Below, in pieces: positions 27,899 through 37,616 of a stretch of 38,236 bases of DNA. The position numbers were made by a program, and so were the translations under genes. The stretch's first letter is position 1; every line of letters starts with the position of its first letter. The notes under the pieces were generated by a model. That model was not told where the DNA came from. It did no database searches and saw only the letters and a program-made list of their open reading frames with translations. Location of the stretch: contig PAAD01000014.1 in NCBI GenBank assembly GCA_002698745.1, positions 1-38,236 of the forward strand. Direction: 5' to 3'. This DNA comes from Flavobacteriaceae bacterium (GTDB taxonomy: Bacteria > Bacteroidota > Bacteroidia > Flavobacteriales > Flavobacteriaceae).

Positions 27899-28885
27899 TT
27901 AAGGATTGTATTTTGATTTTTTTAAAATTTCTTGAGGCGAAGCAGCAAGTATTTCTTGCAAGGTCTCTCCTGTTCGCTTTTGATATTTTTTTAGCATTTG
28001 ATAGCCAATCCACTGCCCGATCCTTCCTGGGGAATCCACATCTAGGTAAGAATAAAATTTACTGTATGGACTAGAAAGTAAAAAGCGAAATGGTAAATTT
28101 TCATCTGTCGAAAACAAGAATTCGTTATCAATAAAATAGCGCCAAACATCGGCTTCGTGTGTGTTTGCCCACTCCCATTGTGCTGCTGTGTATTGGATAT
28201 GCCGATGGTCTTCCATTTCTGGGGCCAAATAATCGTGAAGCAACAGACGCTTACCGTGATGTACCATTTGATCCAAAAAAGTTCTGCCGCTAGGCGCTGA
28301 AATAAATCTTGGTGCAAGTGCATCGATGATTTCAGCCTCTAAATGATCTAGTGTCAGTTTGTTTTTGATGTAAACTGGAATACCTTCATATAAAGGGTGG
28401 TCTATGCCCAAATAGGTGTCAATTGAAATCAATAACATATTTTCTGCATCCACAGCTCTAAGCGAATAATCAACATCTGTTAGCAAGGAAATAGCCGTTT
28501 GGGGCAGTTTTTCTTCTGGAAAATAGTAGTTGGCATACTGAAGCACTCGCATAATACGAGGCTTTAAGTTATTTTTTGGGATTGATTTGGTTGCGTCAAA
28601 AAGAAGTTGCTGCAACGAATCGCTGCGTTTTTCGAGCCATACCGCATCTGGGGTTTGAATTGGGAAAAAGAAAGGAAATTGGGCCTTGATATCTTCTAAG
28701 GAGGTGTCTAAATTACCAAAAAAAAGAGCTTCAAATGAAAGGTAATCCAGGGGTATTTCTTCTAGGTCGGTAGGCTTTGGAAAGGTTGATGTGTTGCAAG
28801 AAATCAAAAAATAAAAAATAACAACGGACAGACCTTTCAAGTGGCGAAAAAATAATTTAATTTTACAGTAACTATCTTGATACAT
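27899..28885 (-). CDS. gldB: Gliding motility lipoprotein GldB-like
   Basis: ATG at 28885 gives MYQDSYCKIKLFFRHLKGLSVVIFYFLISCN with lipobox LISC; 'YFPEEKLPQTAISLLTDVDYSLRAVD', 'YLGIDHPLYEGIPVYIKNKL'; upstream of gldC. Confidence 0.87.
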   Translation of the reverse strand: MYQDSYCKIKLFFRHLKGLSVVIFYFLISCNTSTFPKPTDLEEIPLDYLSFEALFFGNLDTSLEDIKAQFPFFFPIQTPDAVWLEKRSDSLQQLLFDATKSIPKNNLKPRIMRVLQYANYYFPEEKLPQTAISLLTDVDYSLRAVDAENMLLISIDTYLGIDHPLYEGIPVYIKNKLTLDHLEAEIIDALAPRFISAPSGRTFLDQMVHHGKRLLLHDYLAPEMEDHRHIQYTAAQWEWANTHEADVWRYFIDNEFLFSTDENLPFRFLLSSPYSKFYSYLDVDSPGRIGQWIGYQMLKKYQKRTGETLQEILAASPQEILKKSKYNP

Positions 28886-28909
28886 AATGGGTATAAAGAT
28901 ACAAATGCT

Positions 28910-29698
28910 ATGAAGAACAAAGAAGTAATTAATCACATTGTAAAGTGGCTTAAAAACTATGCTCAAGACAACCAGATGAATGGATTTGTTGTAGGTGTTT
29001 CTGGCGGAATTGATTCTGCCCTAACCTCAACTTTGTGTGCCAAAACAGGGCTTCCTACATTATGCTTGGAAATGCCTATAAAACAACAGCAGAATCAGGT
29101 TGATCGTGCACAAAAACACATCGGTTGGTTACGCAAGCATCACACCAATGTATCGGAAAAGGTGGTCTTATTATATCCTGTTTTTGATGCTTTATCCAAA
29201 GCCGTGGAGGCTGACGAGCAAAAAAATGAAGACTTATTGTCGCTAGCCAATACTCGAGCCAGGCTACGCATGGTAACATTGTATTATTATGCCGCCTGTC
29301 AACGCTATTTGGTTGCGGGCACAGGAAATAAGGTTGAGGATTTCGGTGTTGGTTTTTATACCAAATACGGTGATGGCGGCGTTGATTTAAGCCCAATTGC
29401 AGACCTGTCAAAAACACAAGTACGCGCACTGGCAAGTACTTTGGGGGTTGACCAAAAAATTTTAATTGCACCTCCAACAGATGGTCTTTGGGATGATGAC
29501 AGAAATGACGAAGAACAACTAGACGCTACCTATGAACAATTAGAATGGGCTATGACTCAGCACGCAGCAGGGAAATCTCCAGTAGATTTTGTAGGAGAAA
29601 ACAGACGTGTTTTAGAAGTTTTTTTATCTCATCACAACACAAACAAACACAAAATGGAACCCATACCTGTTTGTAGCATTCCGGAGTATCTACTTTAG
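28910..29698 (+). CDS. nadE: NAD(+) synthase
   Basis: 'FVVGVSGGIDSALTSTLCAKTGLPTLCLEMP', 'LANTRARLRMVTLYYYAACQRYLVAGTGNKVEDFGVGFYTKYGDGGVDLSPIADL'; ATG at 28910 preferred over 28877. Confidence 0.95.
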   Translation: MKNKEVINHIVKWLKNYAQDNQMNGFVVGVSGGIDSALTSTLCAKTGLPTLCLEMPIKQQQNQVDRAQKHIGWLRKHHTNVSEKVVLLYPVFDALSKAVEADEQKNEDLLSLANTRARLRMVTLYYYAACQRYLVAGTGNKVEDFGVGFYTKYGDGGVDLSPIADLSKTQVRALASTLGVDQKILIAPPTDGLWDDDRNDEEQLDATYEQLEWAMTQHAAGKSPVDFVGENRRVLEVFLSHHNTNKHKMEPIPVCSIPEYLL

Positions 29699-29707
29699 TT
29701 AATAAAT

Positions 29708-29730
29708 AATAATTTTTTCAAAAAATTATT
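29708..29730. repeat. Perfect AT-rich inverted repeat AATAATTTTTT-C-AAAAAATTATT between nadE and the response regulator
   Basis: 11-bp perfect arms with 1-nt spacer, read directly; right arm merges into TATTTTTG (29727-29734), a TAnnTTTG match. Confidence 0.6.
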
Positions 29731-29783
29731 TTTGATACTATCAAAGACTATTTTTCCTACTTTTAAAGTCAACTATTTATTCC

Positions 29784-30419
29784 ATGATTCGTGTTTTTGT
29801 TGCAGATGCACATCCAATAGTATACAAAGGCTTGAAGGCTGTAATGCGCAATTCAAATGAAATCAGCATTGTAGGAAAAGGATTTTATTATCGTGACTTA
29901 GTTGACCATCTGGCTACAAAAAAAGTAGATCTCGTTGTTCTGGAGCCTGAACTTCCTGGCTTTGATGAAATGCGCTTGCTACGAAAACTAAAAGATCAGC
30001 ACAAACATTTAAGTTTTTTGATATATACATCGTTGAGCGAGAATGTTTATGGAATAAGCGCTCTCAAATATGGTGCGTCAGGGTTTTTGTGTAAGGACAG
30101 CCCTTTGAATAAACTCAAAGCTGCAATTTTAAAAATAAGTACTGGTGGTGTTTATATTACCAACGAATTGGCAGAACACATGGCGTTTAATGAAAGGGGG
30201 GGCAATCCAAGAGAGTTGATTAACCAATTATCGGAACGAGAAATACAAGTTCTTCGCTTGTTGTTAAATGGAAAGCGTAATAAAGAAATTGCCACAACAC
30301 TTAGTATTAGCGATAAAACTGTAAGCACTTACCGCTCAAGGCTCATGAAAAAACTTAAAGTCAAAAATCTTATTGAGTTGGTAAATAAGCTTCGGCACAT
30401 AGACTTAGATATGTATTAA
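29784..30419 (+). CDS. NarL/LuxR-type response regulator with atypical receiver domain (Glu at the phospho-acceptor site)
   Basis: 211 aa; receiver 'MIRVFVADAHPIVYKGLKAVM...VDLVVLEPELPGFDEMRLLRKL...YGASGFLCKDSP'; intact LuxR HTH 'LSEREIQVLRLLLNGKRNKEIATTLSISDKTVSTYRSRLMKKLKVKNLIEL'. Confidence 0.93.
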   Translation: MIRVFVADAHPIVYKGLKAVMRNSNEISIVGKGFYYRDLVDHLATKKVDLVVLEPELPGFDEMRLLRKLKDQHKHLSFLIYTSLSENVYGISALKYGASGFLCKDSPLNKLKAAILKISTGGVYITNELAEHMAFNERGGNPRELINQLSEREIQVLRLLLNGKRNKEIATTLSISDKTVSTYRSRLMKKLKVKNLIELVNKLRHIDLDMY

Positions 30420-32371
30420 ACCACCCGGTTTAAACGACTGCTCAAAACAGTTTTGAGTTTGTGATACTGTACGATTTCCTCCAAAAGTTCTCCGTGATGA
30501 CTATCAGTATTCTCAGCAGTATCAGATTGTAGTGCAGCTACCTTTTCATCTATAAGGTGACATCTAAATCGTAAAATAACCTCTTGAACCCACCTAGCCA
30601 AATTGATCTTTTTATTTTTTATATAAATATTTTTTCGTTCCCAATCGTGAAGGGTGTGCAATTCATCTTGAAGCAATAAGTCTGAAACTTCTAATGCGAG
30701 ATTTGGGTTTAGATTAGCCACAAAAGTATCCATTTCAATGACTAATTTTTCGTTTAAAACAGTCAATACCTTGCTATATAGATCTTTAAATAGAGTAGTA
30801 GAAAATGCTATTTCGTCTTGCTGCAAATCCATGTATATTTTTTCAAAAACACGCGCCGTAATTGTTGACGTGACCAGCGAAAGTTCACCAGATTTTTCAT
30901 CAGTTTTTAAAATCGGTTCTTCAAATTCAACTTTTTCATGACCGTGAAGCAGTAAAATTTTGATAATGTCTTTCTCGAGTTCAAAGCGAGTGCTTACTGT
31001 AGTAAACTTTTTTTCTTGTGGAACTACAGACATGGGCTGACTAGGTGCTTGTCTTACGGGCTTATATGTTTTTTTTTGAGATACTTGCGCCAAGGTTGCA
31101 AACAAAACCTCCTCGCTTATTTCCATCAAAGAAGCACATGATTTAACATATACCTCCTGTTTAATTCGGTCTGGGATTTTAGCAATGCTCTTGACCATCT
31201 CACGTATCGTCTCAGCCTTTTTAACCGGATCTTGGGCAGCCTCATCAACTAATAGTGCTGCCTTAAACTGAATAAAGTCCTTGGAATTATTAGTAAAAAA
31301 ATCGATTACATCTTCAACGCTGTTTTCACGAGCAAAGCTGTCTGGATCCTCCCCTTCTGGAAACATACAGACACGAACATTCATACCCGCCTCCAAAATC
31401 AAATCTATTCCTCGAAGCGATGCACGAAGCCCCGCAGGATCGCCATCAAACAATACGGTGATGTTTTTGGAAAGCCTACCAATAAGGCGTATTTGTTCAG
31501 TTGTTAGTGCGGTGCCTGATGACGAAACCACATTCTTAACACCCCGTTGATACATCTGTATAACGTCGGTATAGCCTTCAACCAAATAACAATTATTCTC
31601 TTTGGCTATGGTATGCTTTGCTTGATATAAGCCATAGAGTACCTTACTTTTATTGTAAATCTCGCTTTCTGGCGAGTTCATGTATTTGGCTGCCTTTTTG
31701 TCTTGGGTTAGTATTCGTCCGCCAAAGCCCAACACACGACCCGACATGCTGTGAATGGGAAACATAACGCGCCCTTTAAAACGATCAAATTTTTTGTCGC
31801 CTTTAACAATACTAAGACCTATTTTTTCTAAAAAATTAAGCTGGTAGCCTGCTTTTAGTGCTGCATCTGTAAACGCACTCCACGTGTTAGGTGAATAGCC
31901 CAGTTGAAAAAAGCGAATGGTTTCCTCACTAAAGCCACGTTCATTAAAATAACTCAACCCAATAGCTTTTCCCTGTGGAGTATTCCAAATATTATCTTCA
32001 AAGAAACTTACAGCATAATTGCTGACCAAATACATACTTTCACGTTCACTGGCAGCGGCTTTTTGCTCATCATTCTGCTCAGTTTCCGCAATGTCAATAT
32101 TGTATTTCTTTGCCAAGTAGCGTATGGCCTCTGGATAAGAAAAATGTTCGTGCTCCATCAAAAAGGTAACCACGTTACCACCCTTACCACTGGAAAAATC
32201 TTTCCAGATTTGTTTTACAGGAGATACCATAAAACTCGGAGAACGCTCGTCTGTAAACGGGCTTAGTCCTTTGAAGTTAGCACCCGACTTTTTAAGCTGT
32301 ACAAAATCTCCGATAACCTCCTCTAACCGGGCAGTATCAAAAACAGCGTCTATGGTGGATTTATGTATCAC
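30416..32371 (-). CDS. dnaG: DNA primase
   Basis: 651 aa; 'GLSPFTDERSPSFMVSPVKQIWKDFSSGKGGNVVTFLMEHEHFSYPEAIRYLAKKYNI', TOPRIM 'CYLVEGYTDVIQMYQRGVKNVVSSSGTALT', 'VLFDGDPAGLRASLRG'. The zinc-binding N-terminus may lack the canonical Cys set in this ORF call. Confidence 0.95.
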   Translation of the reverse strand: MIHKSTIDAVFDTARLEEVIGDFVQLKKSGANFKGLSPFTDERSPSFMVSPVKQIWKDFSSGKGGNVVTFLMEHEHFSYPEAIRYLAKKYNIDIAETEQNDEQKAAASERESMYLVSNYAVSFFEDNIWNTPQGKAIGLSYFNERGFSEETIRFFQLGYSPNTWSAFTDAALKAGYQLNFLEKIGLSIVKGDKKFDRFKGRVMFPIHSMSGRVLGFGGRILTQDKKAAKYMNSPESEIYNKSKVLYGLYQAKHTIAKENNCYLVEGYTDVIQMYQRGVKNVVSSSGTALTTEQIRLIGRLSKNITVLFDGDPAGLRASLRGIDLILEAGMNVRVCMFPEGEDPDSFARENSVEDVIDFFTNNSKDFIQFKAALLVDEAAQDPVKKAETIREMVKSIAKIPDRIKQEVYVKSCASLMEISEEVLFATLAQVSQKKTYKPVRQAPSQPMSVVPQEKKFTTVSTRFELEKDIIKILLLHGHEKVEFEEPILKTDEKSGELSLVTSTITARVFEKIYMDLQQDEIAFSTTLFKDLYSKVLTVLNEKLVIEMDTFVANLNPNLALEVSDLLLQDELHTLHDWERKNIYIKNKKINLARWVQEVILRFRCHLIDEKVAALQSDTAENTDSHHGELLEEIVQYHKLKTVLSSRLNRVV

Positions 32372-32409
32372 AGAATAAAATGAGCTCTAAAATACGTAAT
32401 TCAATAAAG

Positions 32410-33387
32410 TTATTTCTTACGCTCAATCACATAACGCACCATTTCTTCTAGCGCATCGCGAAATTCGTTTTTTGGAAAACCGTGAAGTTGCGCTAATGCT
32501 TTGTCTTTATAAGCATGCATTTGTGCAGTCGCATAGTCCAACCCGCCCTGTTCTTTGATAAAAGCAATCACACGCTTGACACGTTTTTTATCTTTGTTAT
32601 GATGTTTAACAGATTGAACTAACCATTTTTTTTCCTTTTTTTCCGACTTGTTGATGACATGAATAAGCGGAAGAGTCATTTTTTTCTCACGAATATCAAT
32701 TCCAGTGGGCTTTCCGATTTTGGTCTCGCCGTAGTCAAAGAGGTCGTCTTTTATTTGAAAAGCGATACCGATATCTTCACCAAACTGACGCAATTGATCA
32801 ACAGTTTCGGCACTGGCATGAACCGATGTGGCGCCAAGTGCACAACAAGAAGCGATCAATGTTGCTGTTTTTTGACGGATAACTTCCATATAAATGGACT
32901 CATCTATGTCCAATCTTCGAGTTTTCTCAATTTGTAACAATTCTCCCTCACTCATTTCACGAACAGCAACGGATATTATTTCCAATAAGTCAAAATCTTT
33001 GTTATCAATACAGAGCAGCAAGCCTTTTGAAAGCAAGTAGTCCCCCACCAATACGGCAATTTTATTTTTCCACAGTGCATTAATAGAAAAGAATCCACGC
33101 CGCTGGTAGCTTTCGTCCACAACATCATCATGAACAAGCGTAGCTGTATGAATAAGCTCTATCACAGAGGCAGCGCGATAGCAGCGCTCGTTTACCTCTT
33201 TTTCATTTAGCATTTTGGCTACCATAAAAACAAACATTGGGCGCATTTGCTTTCCCTTGCGATTGACTATATAGTATGTAATACGATTAAGAAGTGCCAC
33301 ATGAGAGCGCATAGATGAGGAAAACTTGTTCTCAAATAGCTCCATCTCTTTTGCAATAGGTTTTTTAAGCTGGTCTACAATTTTCAT
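32410..33387 (-). CDS. Polyprenyl (octaprenyl-type) diphosphate synthase
   Basis: 'GKQMRPMFVFMVAKML', first Asp motif 'LIHTATLVHDDVVDES', second Asp motif 'IAFQIKDDLFDY'; ATG at 33387 preferred over 33405. Confidence 0.94.
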   Translation of the reverse strand: MKIVDQLKKPIAKEMELFENKFSSSMRSHVALLNRITYYIVNRKGKQMRPMFVFMVAKMLNEKEVNERCYRAASVIELIHTATLVHDDVVDESYQRRGFFSINALWKNKIAVLVGDYLLSKGLLLCIDNKDFDLLEIISVAVREMSEGELLQIEKTRRLDIDESIYMEVIRQKTATLIASCCALGATSVHASAETVDQLRQFGEDIGIAFQIKDDLFDYGETKIGKPTGIDIREKKMTLPLIHVINKSEKKEKKWLVQSVKHHNKDKKRVKRVIAFIKEQGGLDYATAQMHAYKDKALAQLHGFPKNEFRDALEEMVRYVIERKK

Positions 33388-33449
33388 TGGAGCATAAATA
33401 TACAATATAGTGTTTTAGTAATTTGAAGCAACTGATTTTGAAAATTGAG

Positions 33450-34490
33450 CTAGATTTTATTAGCCAATTGCCCACAAGCTGCGTCAATATCTTTGCCGCG
33501 CGAGCGCCTCACGGTTACCGGAATATGGCTTTTTTTGAGTGCAACAACATACTGGTCTATAACATCTTTATCCGCTTGAATAAATTGATCGTTGCCCATA
33601 GGATTATATTCAATCAAATTAACTTTTGACGGTGTCTTTTCACAAAATCGTACCAAAGCATCAATTTCAGCTTCACAATCGTTGATATTGCTCCAAATTA
33701 CATACTCGTAAGTAACATGTGCGTTGGTCTTCCTAAACCAGTATTTTATGGAATCTTGTAATTCAGAAAGCGGAAAAGAAGTACTAAAAGGCATGATTTT
33801 GTTTCGAGTTTCTTGAATGGCGCTATGTAAAGAAACAGCTAATTTAAATCTAGGATATTCGTCAGCCATTTTTTTAATCATTTTAGGGATACCCGAAGTG
33901 GAAACGGTAATACGTCTTGGAGACATCCCCAAACCTTCTGGACTGGTGATTTTGACAATGGCTTTCATCACATTGCGATAGTTCATCATAGGCTCACCCA
34001 TACCCATAAAAACAATATTAGATAGCGGACGTTCAAAATATTCAATGCTTTGCTTATTAAGCATAACCACTTGGTCAAAAATCTCGTCTGGATTAAGATT
34101 ACGCATTCTTTTGAGTTGGGAAGTGGCACAAAAAGTACAGTCAAGGCTACAACCTACCTGGCTGGATACACAAGCCGTGGATCGATTTTTGGCTGGTATC
34201 AGAACAGATTCAACAACTTTATCGTCATAAAGAAGCACAGCATTTTTTATGGTGCCATCATTACTAATCTGTACTTTGGCAATATTGGCTTGGTTGATTA
34301 TAAAGTGTTTGTCAAGCAAAGCGCGATGTGCCTTGGAAAGGTTGGTCATTTGATCGAAATCAATAGCTGCCTTTTGCCACAGCCACTCATATACTTGTTT
34401 TCCGTGAAAAGAGGGTACATTATGTAAAATAAAAAAAGAACATATTTCTTCCTTTGTGCAACGACGTATATCTTTCTTAACCTCTGTCAT
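33450..34490 (-). CDS. rlmN: 23S rRNA (adenine(2503)-C(2))-methyltransferase RlmN
   Basis: 346 aa; radical SAM CX3CX2C 'GCSLDCTFCATSQ', 'NIVFMGMGEPMMNYRNV', 'RRITVSTSGIPKMIKKMAD', 'VTVRRSRGKDIDAACGQLA'. Confidence 0.97.
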   Translation of the reverse strand: MTEVKKDIRRCTKEEICSFFILHNVPSFHGKQVYEWLWQKAAIDFDQMTNLSKAHRALLDKHFIINQANIAKVQISNDGTIKNAVLLYDDKVVESVLIPAKNRSTACVSSQVGCSLDCTFCATSQLKRMRNLNPDEIFDQVVMLNKQSIEYFERPLSNIVFMGMGEPMMNYRNVMKAIVKITSPEGLGMSPRRITVSTSGIPKMIKKMADEYPRFKLAVSLHSAIQETRNKIMPFSTSFPLSELQDSIKYWFRKTNAHVTYEYVIWSNINDCEAEIDALVRFCEKTPSKVNLIEYNPMGNDQFIQADKDVIDQYVVALKKSHIPVTVRRSRGKDIDAACGQLANKI

Positions 34491-34496
34491 GAGGAC

Positions 34497-35546
34497 TTAT
34501 AGAATAAGCATTGCATCACCGTAAGAATAAAAGCGATATTTAAGACTTATGGCTTCATCATAAGCTTTTTTGATAAAATCGTGTCCTGCAAACGCAGAAA
34601 CCATCATCAACAAAGTAGATTTTGGTAAGTGAAAGTTGGTAACCATGGCATCCCCAATTTTAAAGTCATAGGGAGGAAATATAAACTTATGTGTCCAACC
34701 TTGATATGGATTCAACGTGCCGCTTGAAGAAACCGAAGTTTCTAATGCGCGCATTGAAGTTGTTCCTATGGCACAAACACGGTTACCGCATGCTTTGGCT
34801 TTGTTTACTATATCAGCTGTATTTGTATCAATTATCAATTCTTCAGAATCCATTTTATGTTTGGAAAGATCTTCAACTTCAACAGGGTTAAATGTGCCCA
34901 AACCAACGTGAAGTGTAAGCTCAGCCAAATCAACACCTTTTATCTCCAAACGCTTCAATACGTGCTTAGAAAAGTGAAGCCCTGCTGTAGGCGCAGCTAC
35001 TGCTCCTTCATGTTTAGCATAAATTGTTTGGTAACGCTCACGATCAAAATCTTCTTCAGGGCGCTTTATGTATTTTGGTAATGGCGTTTGTCCAAGTTCC
35101 TTTAACTTAACGCGGAAATCATCATAGCTTCCGTCGAACAAAAATCGCAGTGTTCTACCACGCGATGTTGTATTGTCAATTACCTCAGCAACCAAGGATT
35201 CATCTGCTCCAAAATAAAGTTTGTTTCCGATACGGATTTTTCTTGCTGGATCAACCAACACATCCCAAAGACGTTGTTCCTTGTTTAACTCTCTTAGTAA
35301 AAATACCTCAATCTTGGCTCCTGTTTTTTCTTTGTTACCCATCAGTCGTGCAGGGAACACCTTGGTATTATTGAGTACCATTACATCGCCTTCATCAAAA
35401 TAGTCAATAATATTCTTGAAGGATTTGTGTTCAATGGTTTGGGTTTCACGATGTAAAACCATGAGTTTTGACTCATCGCGATGTTCAGTTGGGTGTTCGG
35501 CTAATAAGTCTTCCGTAAGATTAAAGTTAAAGTGAGAGAGTTTCAT
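34497..35546 (-). CDS. queA: S-adenosylmethionine:tRNA ribosyltransferase-isomerase
   Basis: 349 aa; '[18 protein letters not shown]', '[16 protein letters not shown]', '[14 protein letters not shown]', '[16 protein letters not shown]', '[24 protein letters not shown]'. Confidence 0.97.
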   Translation of the reverse strand: MKLSHFNFNLTEDLLAEHPTEHRDESKLMVLHRETQTIEHKSFKNIIDYFDEGDVMVLNNTKVFPARLMGNKEKTGAKIEVFLLRELNKEQRLWDVLVDPARKIRIGNKLYFGADESLVAEVIDNTTSRGRTLRFLFDGSYDDFRVKLKELGQTPLPKYIKRPEEDFDRERYQTIYAKHEGAVAAPTAGLHFSKHVLKRLEIKGVDLAELTLHVGLGTFNPVEVEDLSKHKMDSEELIIDTNTADIVNKAKACGNRVCAIGTTSMRALETSVSSSGTLNPYQGWTHKFIFPPYDFKIGDAMVTNFHLPKSTLLMMVSAFAGHDFIKKAYDEAISLKYRFYSYGDAMLIL

Positions 35547-35608
35547 ATTAATTTTTTCAAGTTACTAATATACTGCACCAGCGTAGGGGTTGTCAAGGAT
35601 TTGACAAA

Positions 35609-36838
35609 TTATTTATCGGAAACGAGGAAAAAACCTAACGAATCAAGATCATCCCAAAAACTTGGATAGGATTTAGTTACTACTTTAGCGTCATTAATTC
35701 CTATTGGAACATTAAGTCCGAGGGGGGCAAAAGCCATGGCCATACGATGGTCGTGATAAGTGTCTATGGCAACATCGGAAACGATATCATCTTTTCTAGC
35801 TTCAAGAAAAAGACTGTCTTTAGTAATCCGGATACTTGCTCCTAATTTAGTCAGCTCGTTTTGCAAAGCTACCAAGCGATCGGTTTCTTTGATTTTTAGA
35901 GTATGTAACCCGGACAAATCACAGGAAATACCTAGGCCATAGCACGTAACTGCTATGGTTTGTGCTAAATCTGGTGCATTAATTAAATCTAGTGCAATAT
36001 GTGATTGCAAGTTTTCGGATTTAGTCAGTTGGAGTTTGTGTCCGTCAAACTTTGCGGTCACGCCCAATTGGGCATAGATATCGACCAATACACTATCGCC
36101 TTGCAGGCTTGCTGGAATATAACTACTGAGGGACACATCTGCTGATTGCGCCAAGGCAACCATACTAAAATGATAGGATGCAGAGCTCCAGTCAGACTCT
36201 ACGGTAAGGGTTTTGGCATCAATATTTTGTTGTGGTAAAATACGAATGCTTTGGTCCGAGAAAGTGGCATCTATACCCACGCGTTGCAAAAGTGCGCAGG
36301 TCATGTTGATATAAGACAAAGAAGTGATTTCGCCTTCCAAAACGATCTTTAATCCGTTGGGTAGCTTGGGAGCAACCAACATTAAGGAGGTAATGTATTG
36401 GCTACTAACATTGGCAGCCAAGGAAACACTAGTTGTGCTTATGGTCTTACCCGAAATACGTAATGGCGGGTAGCCTTCATTTTTTACGTATTCAATCTCT
36501 GCTCCGATGGAACGCAACGCATCCACCAATAATTTGATGGGGCGCTCTTGCATACGCTTCGAGCCGGTGAGTACTTTTTCTATGCCTGGAGTTGTGGCAA
36601 AATATGAAGTCAAAAAACGCATGGTCGTTCCAGCGTGTCCAATATCAATGATCTGGTCTTTGGATGCGAGTCCACGTTGCATGGCTTGGGTATCATCGGA
36701 ATCGGACAGGTTATCCAAGGCCAATATTGGAAATAATGCTTGTAATATCAACAGGCGGTTGGATTCGCTTTTGGAACCCGTTATCCGGCAGTTGCCTTCA
36801 ATTGTTTGTGATGGGTGTGTTAGTCTTATGCTGCTCAT
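35609..36838 (-). CDS. aroA: 3-phosphoshikimate 1-carboxyvinyltransferase (EPSP synthase)
   Basis: 409 aa; 'GSKSESNRLLILQAL', 'IDIGHAGTTMRFLTSYFA', 'LKIKETDRLVALQNEL', 'DTYHDHRMAMAFAPLG'. Confidence 0.95.
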   Translation of the reverse strand: MSSIRLTHPSQTIEGNCRITGSKSESNRLLILQALFPILALDNLSDSDDTQAMQRGLASKDQIIDIGHAGTTMRFLTSYFATTPGIEKVLTGSKRMQERPIKLLVDALRSIGAEIEYVKNEGYPPLRISGKTISTTSVSLAANVSSQYITSLMLVAPKLPNGLKIVLEGEITSLSYINMTCALLQRVGIDATFSDQSIRILPQQNIDAKTLTVESDWSSASYHFSMVALAQSADVSLSSYIPASLQGDSVLVDIYAQLGVTAKFDGHKLQLTKSENLQSHIALDLINAPDLAQTIAVTCYGLGISCDLSGLHTLKIKETDRLVALQNELTKLGASIRITKDSLFLEARKDDIVSDVAIDTYHDHRMAMAFAPLGLNVPIGINDAKVVTKSYPSFWDDLDSLGFFLVSDK

Positions 36839-37164
36839 GAACGTAGCTTAGGATTATTGTGGTGTCGGTCGTGGTCACGAGATGCCTTTAGGTCTAGTTT
36901 TTTGTCAAAAGCTGCTTGCAAATCGGTATCGGTTTGATTGGCAAGACAAAGCAATACAAAAAGCACATCCGCCAATTCTTCACCCAAGTCCTTGCTCTTG
37001 TCGTTTTCCTTTTCAGATTGCTCGCCATATCTGCGTGCAATAATGCGGGCTACTTCCCCTACCTCCTCGGTAAGTTGTGCCATATTGGTCAACTCATTAA
37101 AGTAGCGGATACCGTGTTTTTCAATCCATGCATGAACGGCTTTTTGGGCATCTTGAATATTCAT
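36835..37164 (-). CDS. MazG-like nucleotide pyrophosphohydrolase
   Basis: 109 aa; 'LTEEVGEVARIIARRYGEQ', 'DLGEELADVLFVLLCLANQTDTDL'. Confidence 0.92.
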   Translation of the reverse strand: MNIQDAQKAVHAWIEKHGIRYFNELTNMAQLTEEVGEVARIIARRYGEQSEKENDKSKDLGEELADVLFVLLCLANQTDTDLQAAFDKKLDLKASRDHDRHHNNPKLRS

Positions 37165-37616
37165 AAGTCTTTGTTTTTTGAGTCAATGATAATTGTCACA
37201 GGACCATCCTTTATCAAATCAATTTGCATATCTGCACCAAAAATACCGCTCTGTACGGGTATTCCCATAAGCTGGGCCGCTTTTTGTATAAATTGTTCAT
37301 AAAGCGGAACAGCAATTTCATGGCCTGCTGCCTGTATGTAAGAAGGCCTGTTGCCTTTTTTGGTTTGCGCATAAAGCGTAAACTGGCTAATTACTAACAA
37401 TTCGCCAGCAACATCTAACACACTGTTGTTCATAACGGCCAATTCATCGTTGAAAATTCGCATATTGATAATTTTATTGAGCAGCCAATCTAGGTCTTCA
37501 TCAGTATCGGAATGAGTGATGCCCAACAGCACCATCAAACCGTGCCCAATGCTTGCCTCATGGGTTTTGTTAGCCGTTACTTTAGCTGACGACACACGTT
37601 GTAGTATAGCTCTCAT
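37161..37616 (-). CDS. dtd: D-aminoacyl-tRNA deacylase
   Basis: 'MRAILQRVSSAKV', 'GHGLMVLLGITHSDT', 'ELLVISQFTLYAQTKKGNRPSYIQAA', 'GIFGADMQIDLIKDGPVTIIID'. Confidence 0.97.
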   Translation of the reverse strand: MRAILQRVSSAKVTANKTHEASIGHGLMVLLGITHSDTDEDLDWLLNKIINMRIFNDELAVMNNSVLDVAGELLVISQFTLYAQTKKGNRPSYIQAAGHEIAVPLYEQFIQKAAQLMGIPVQSGIFGADMQIDLIKDGPVTIIIDSKNKDL

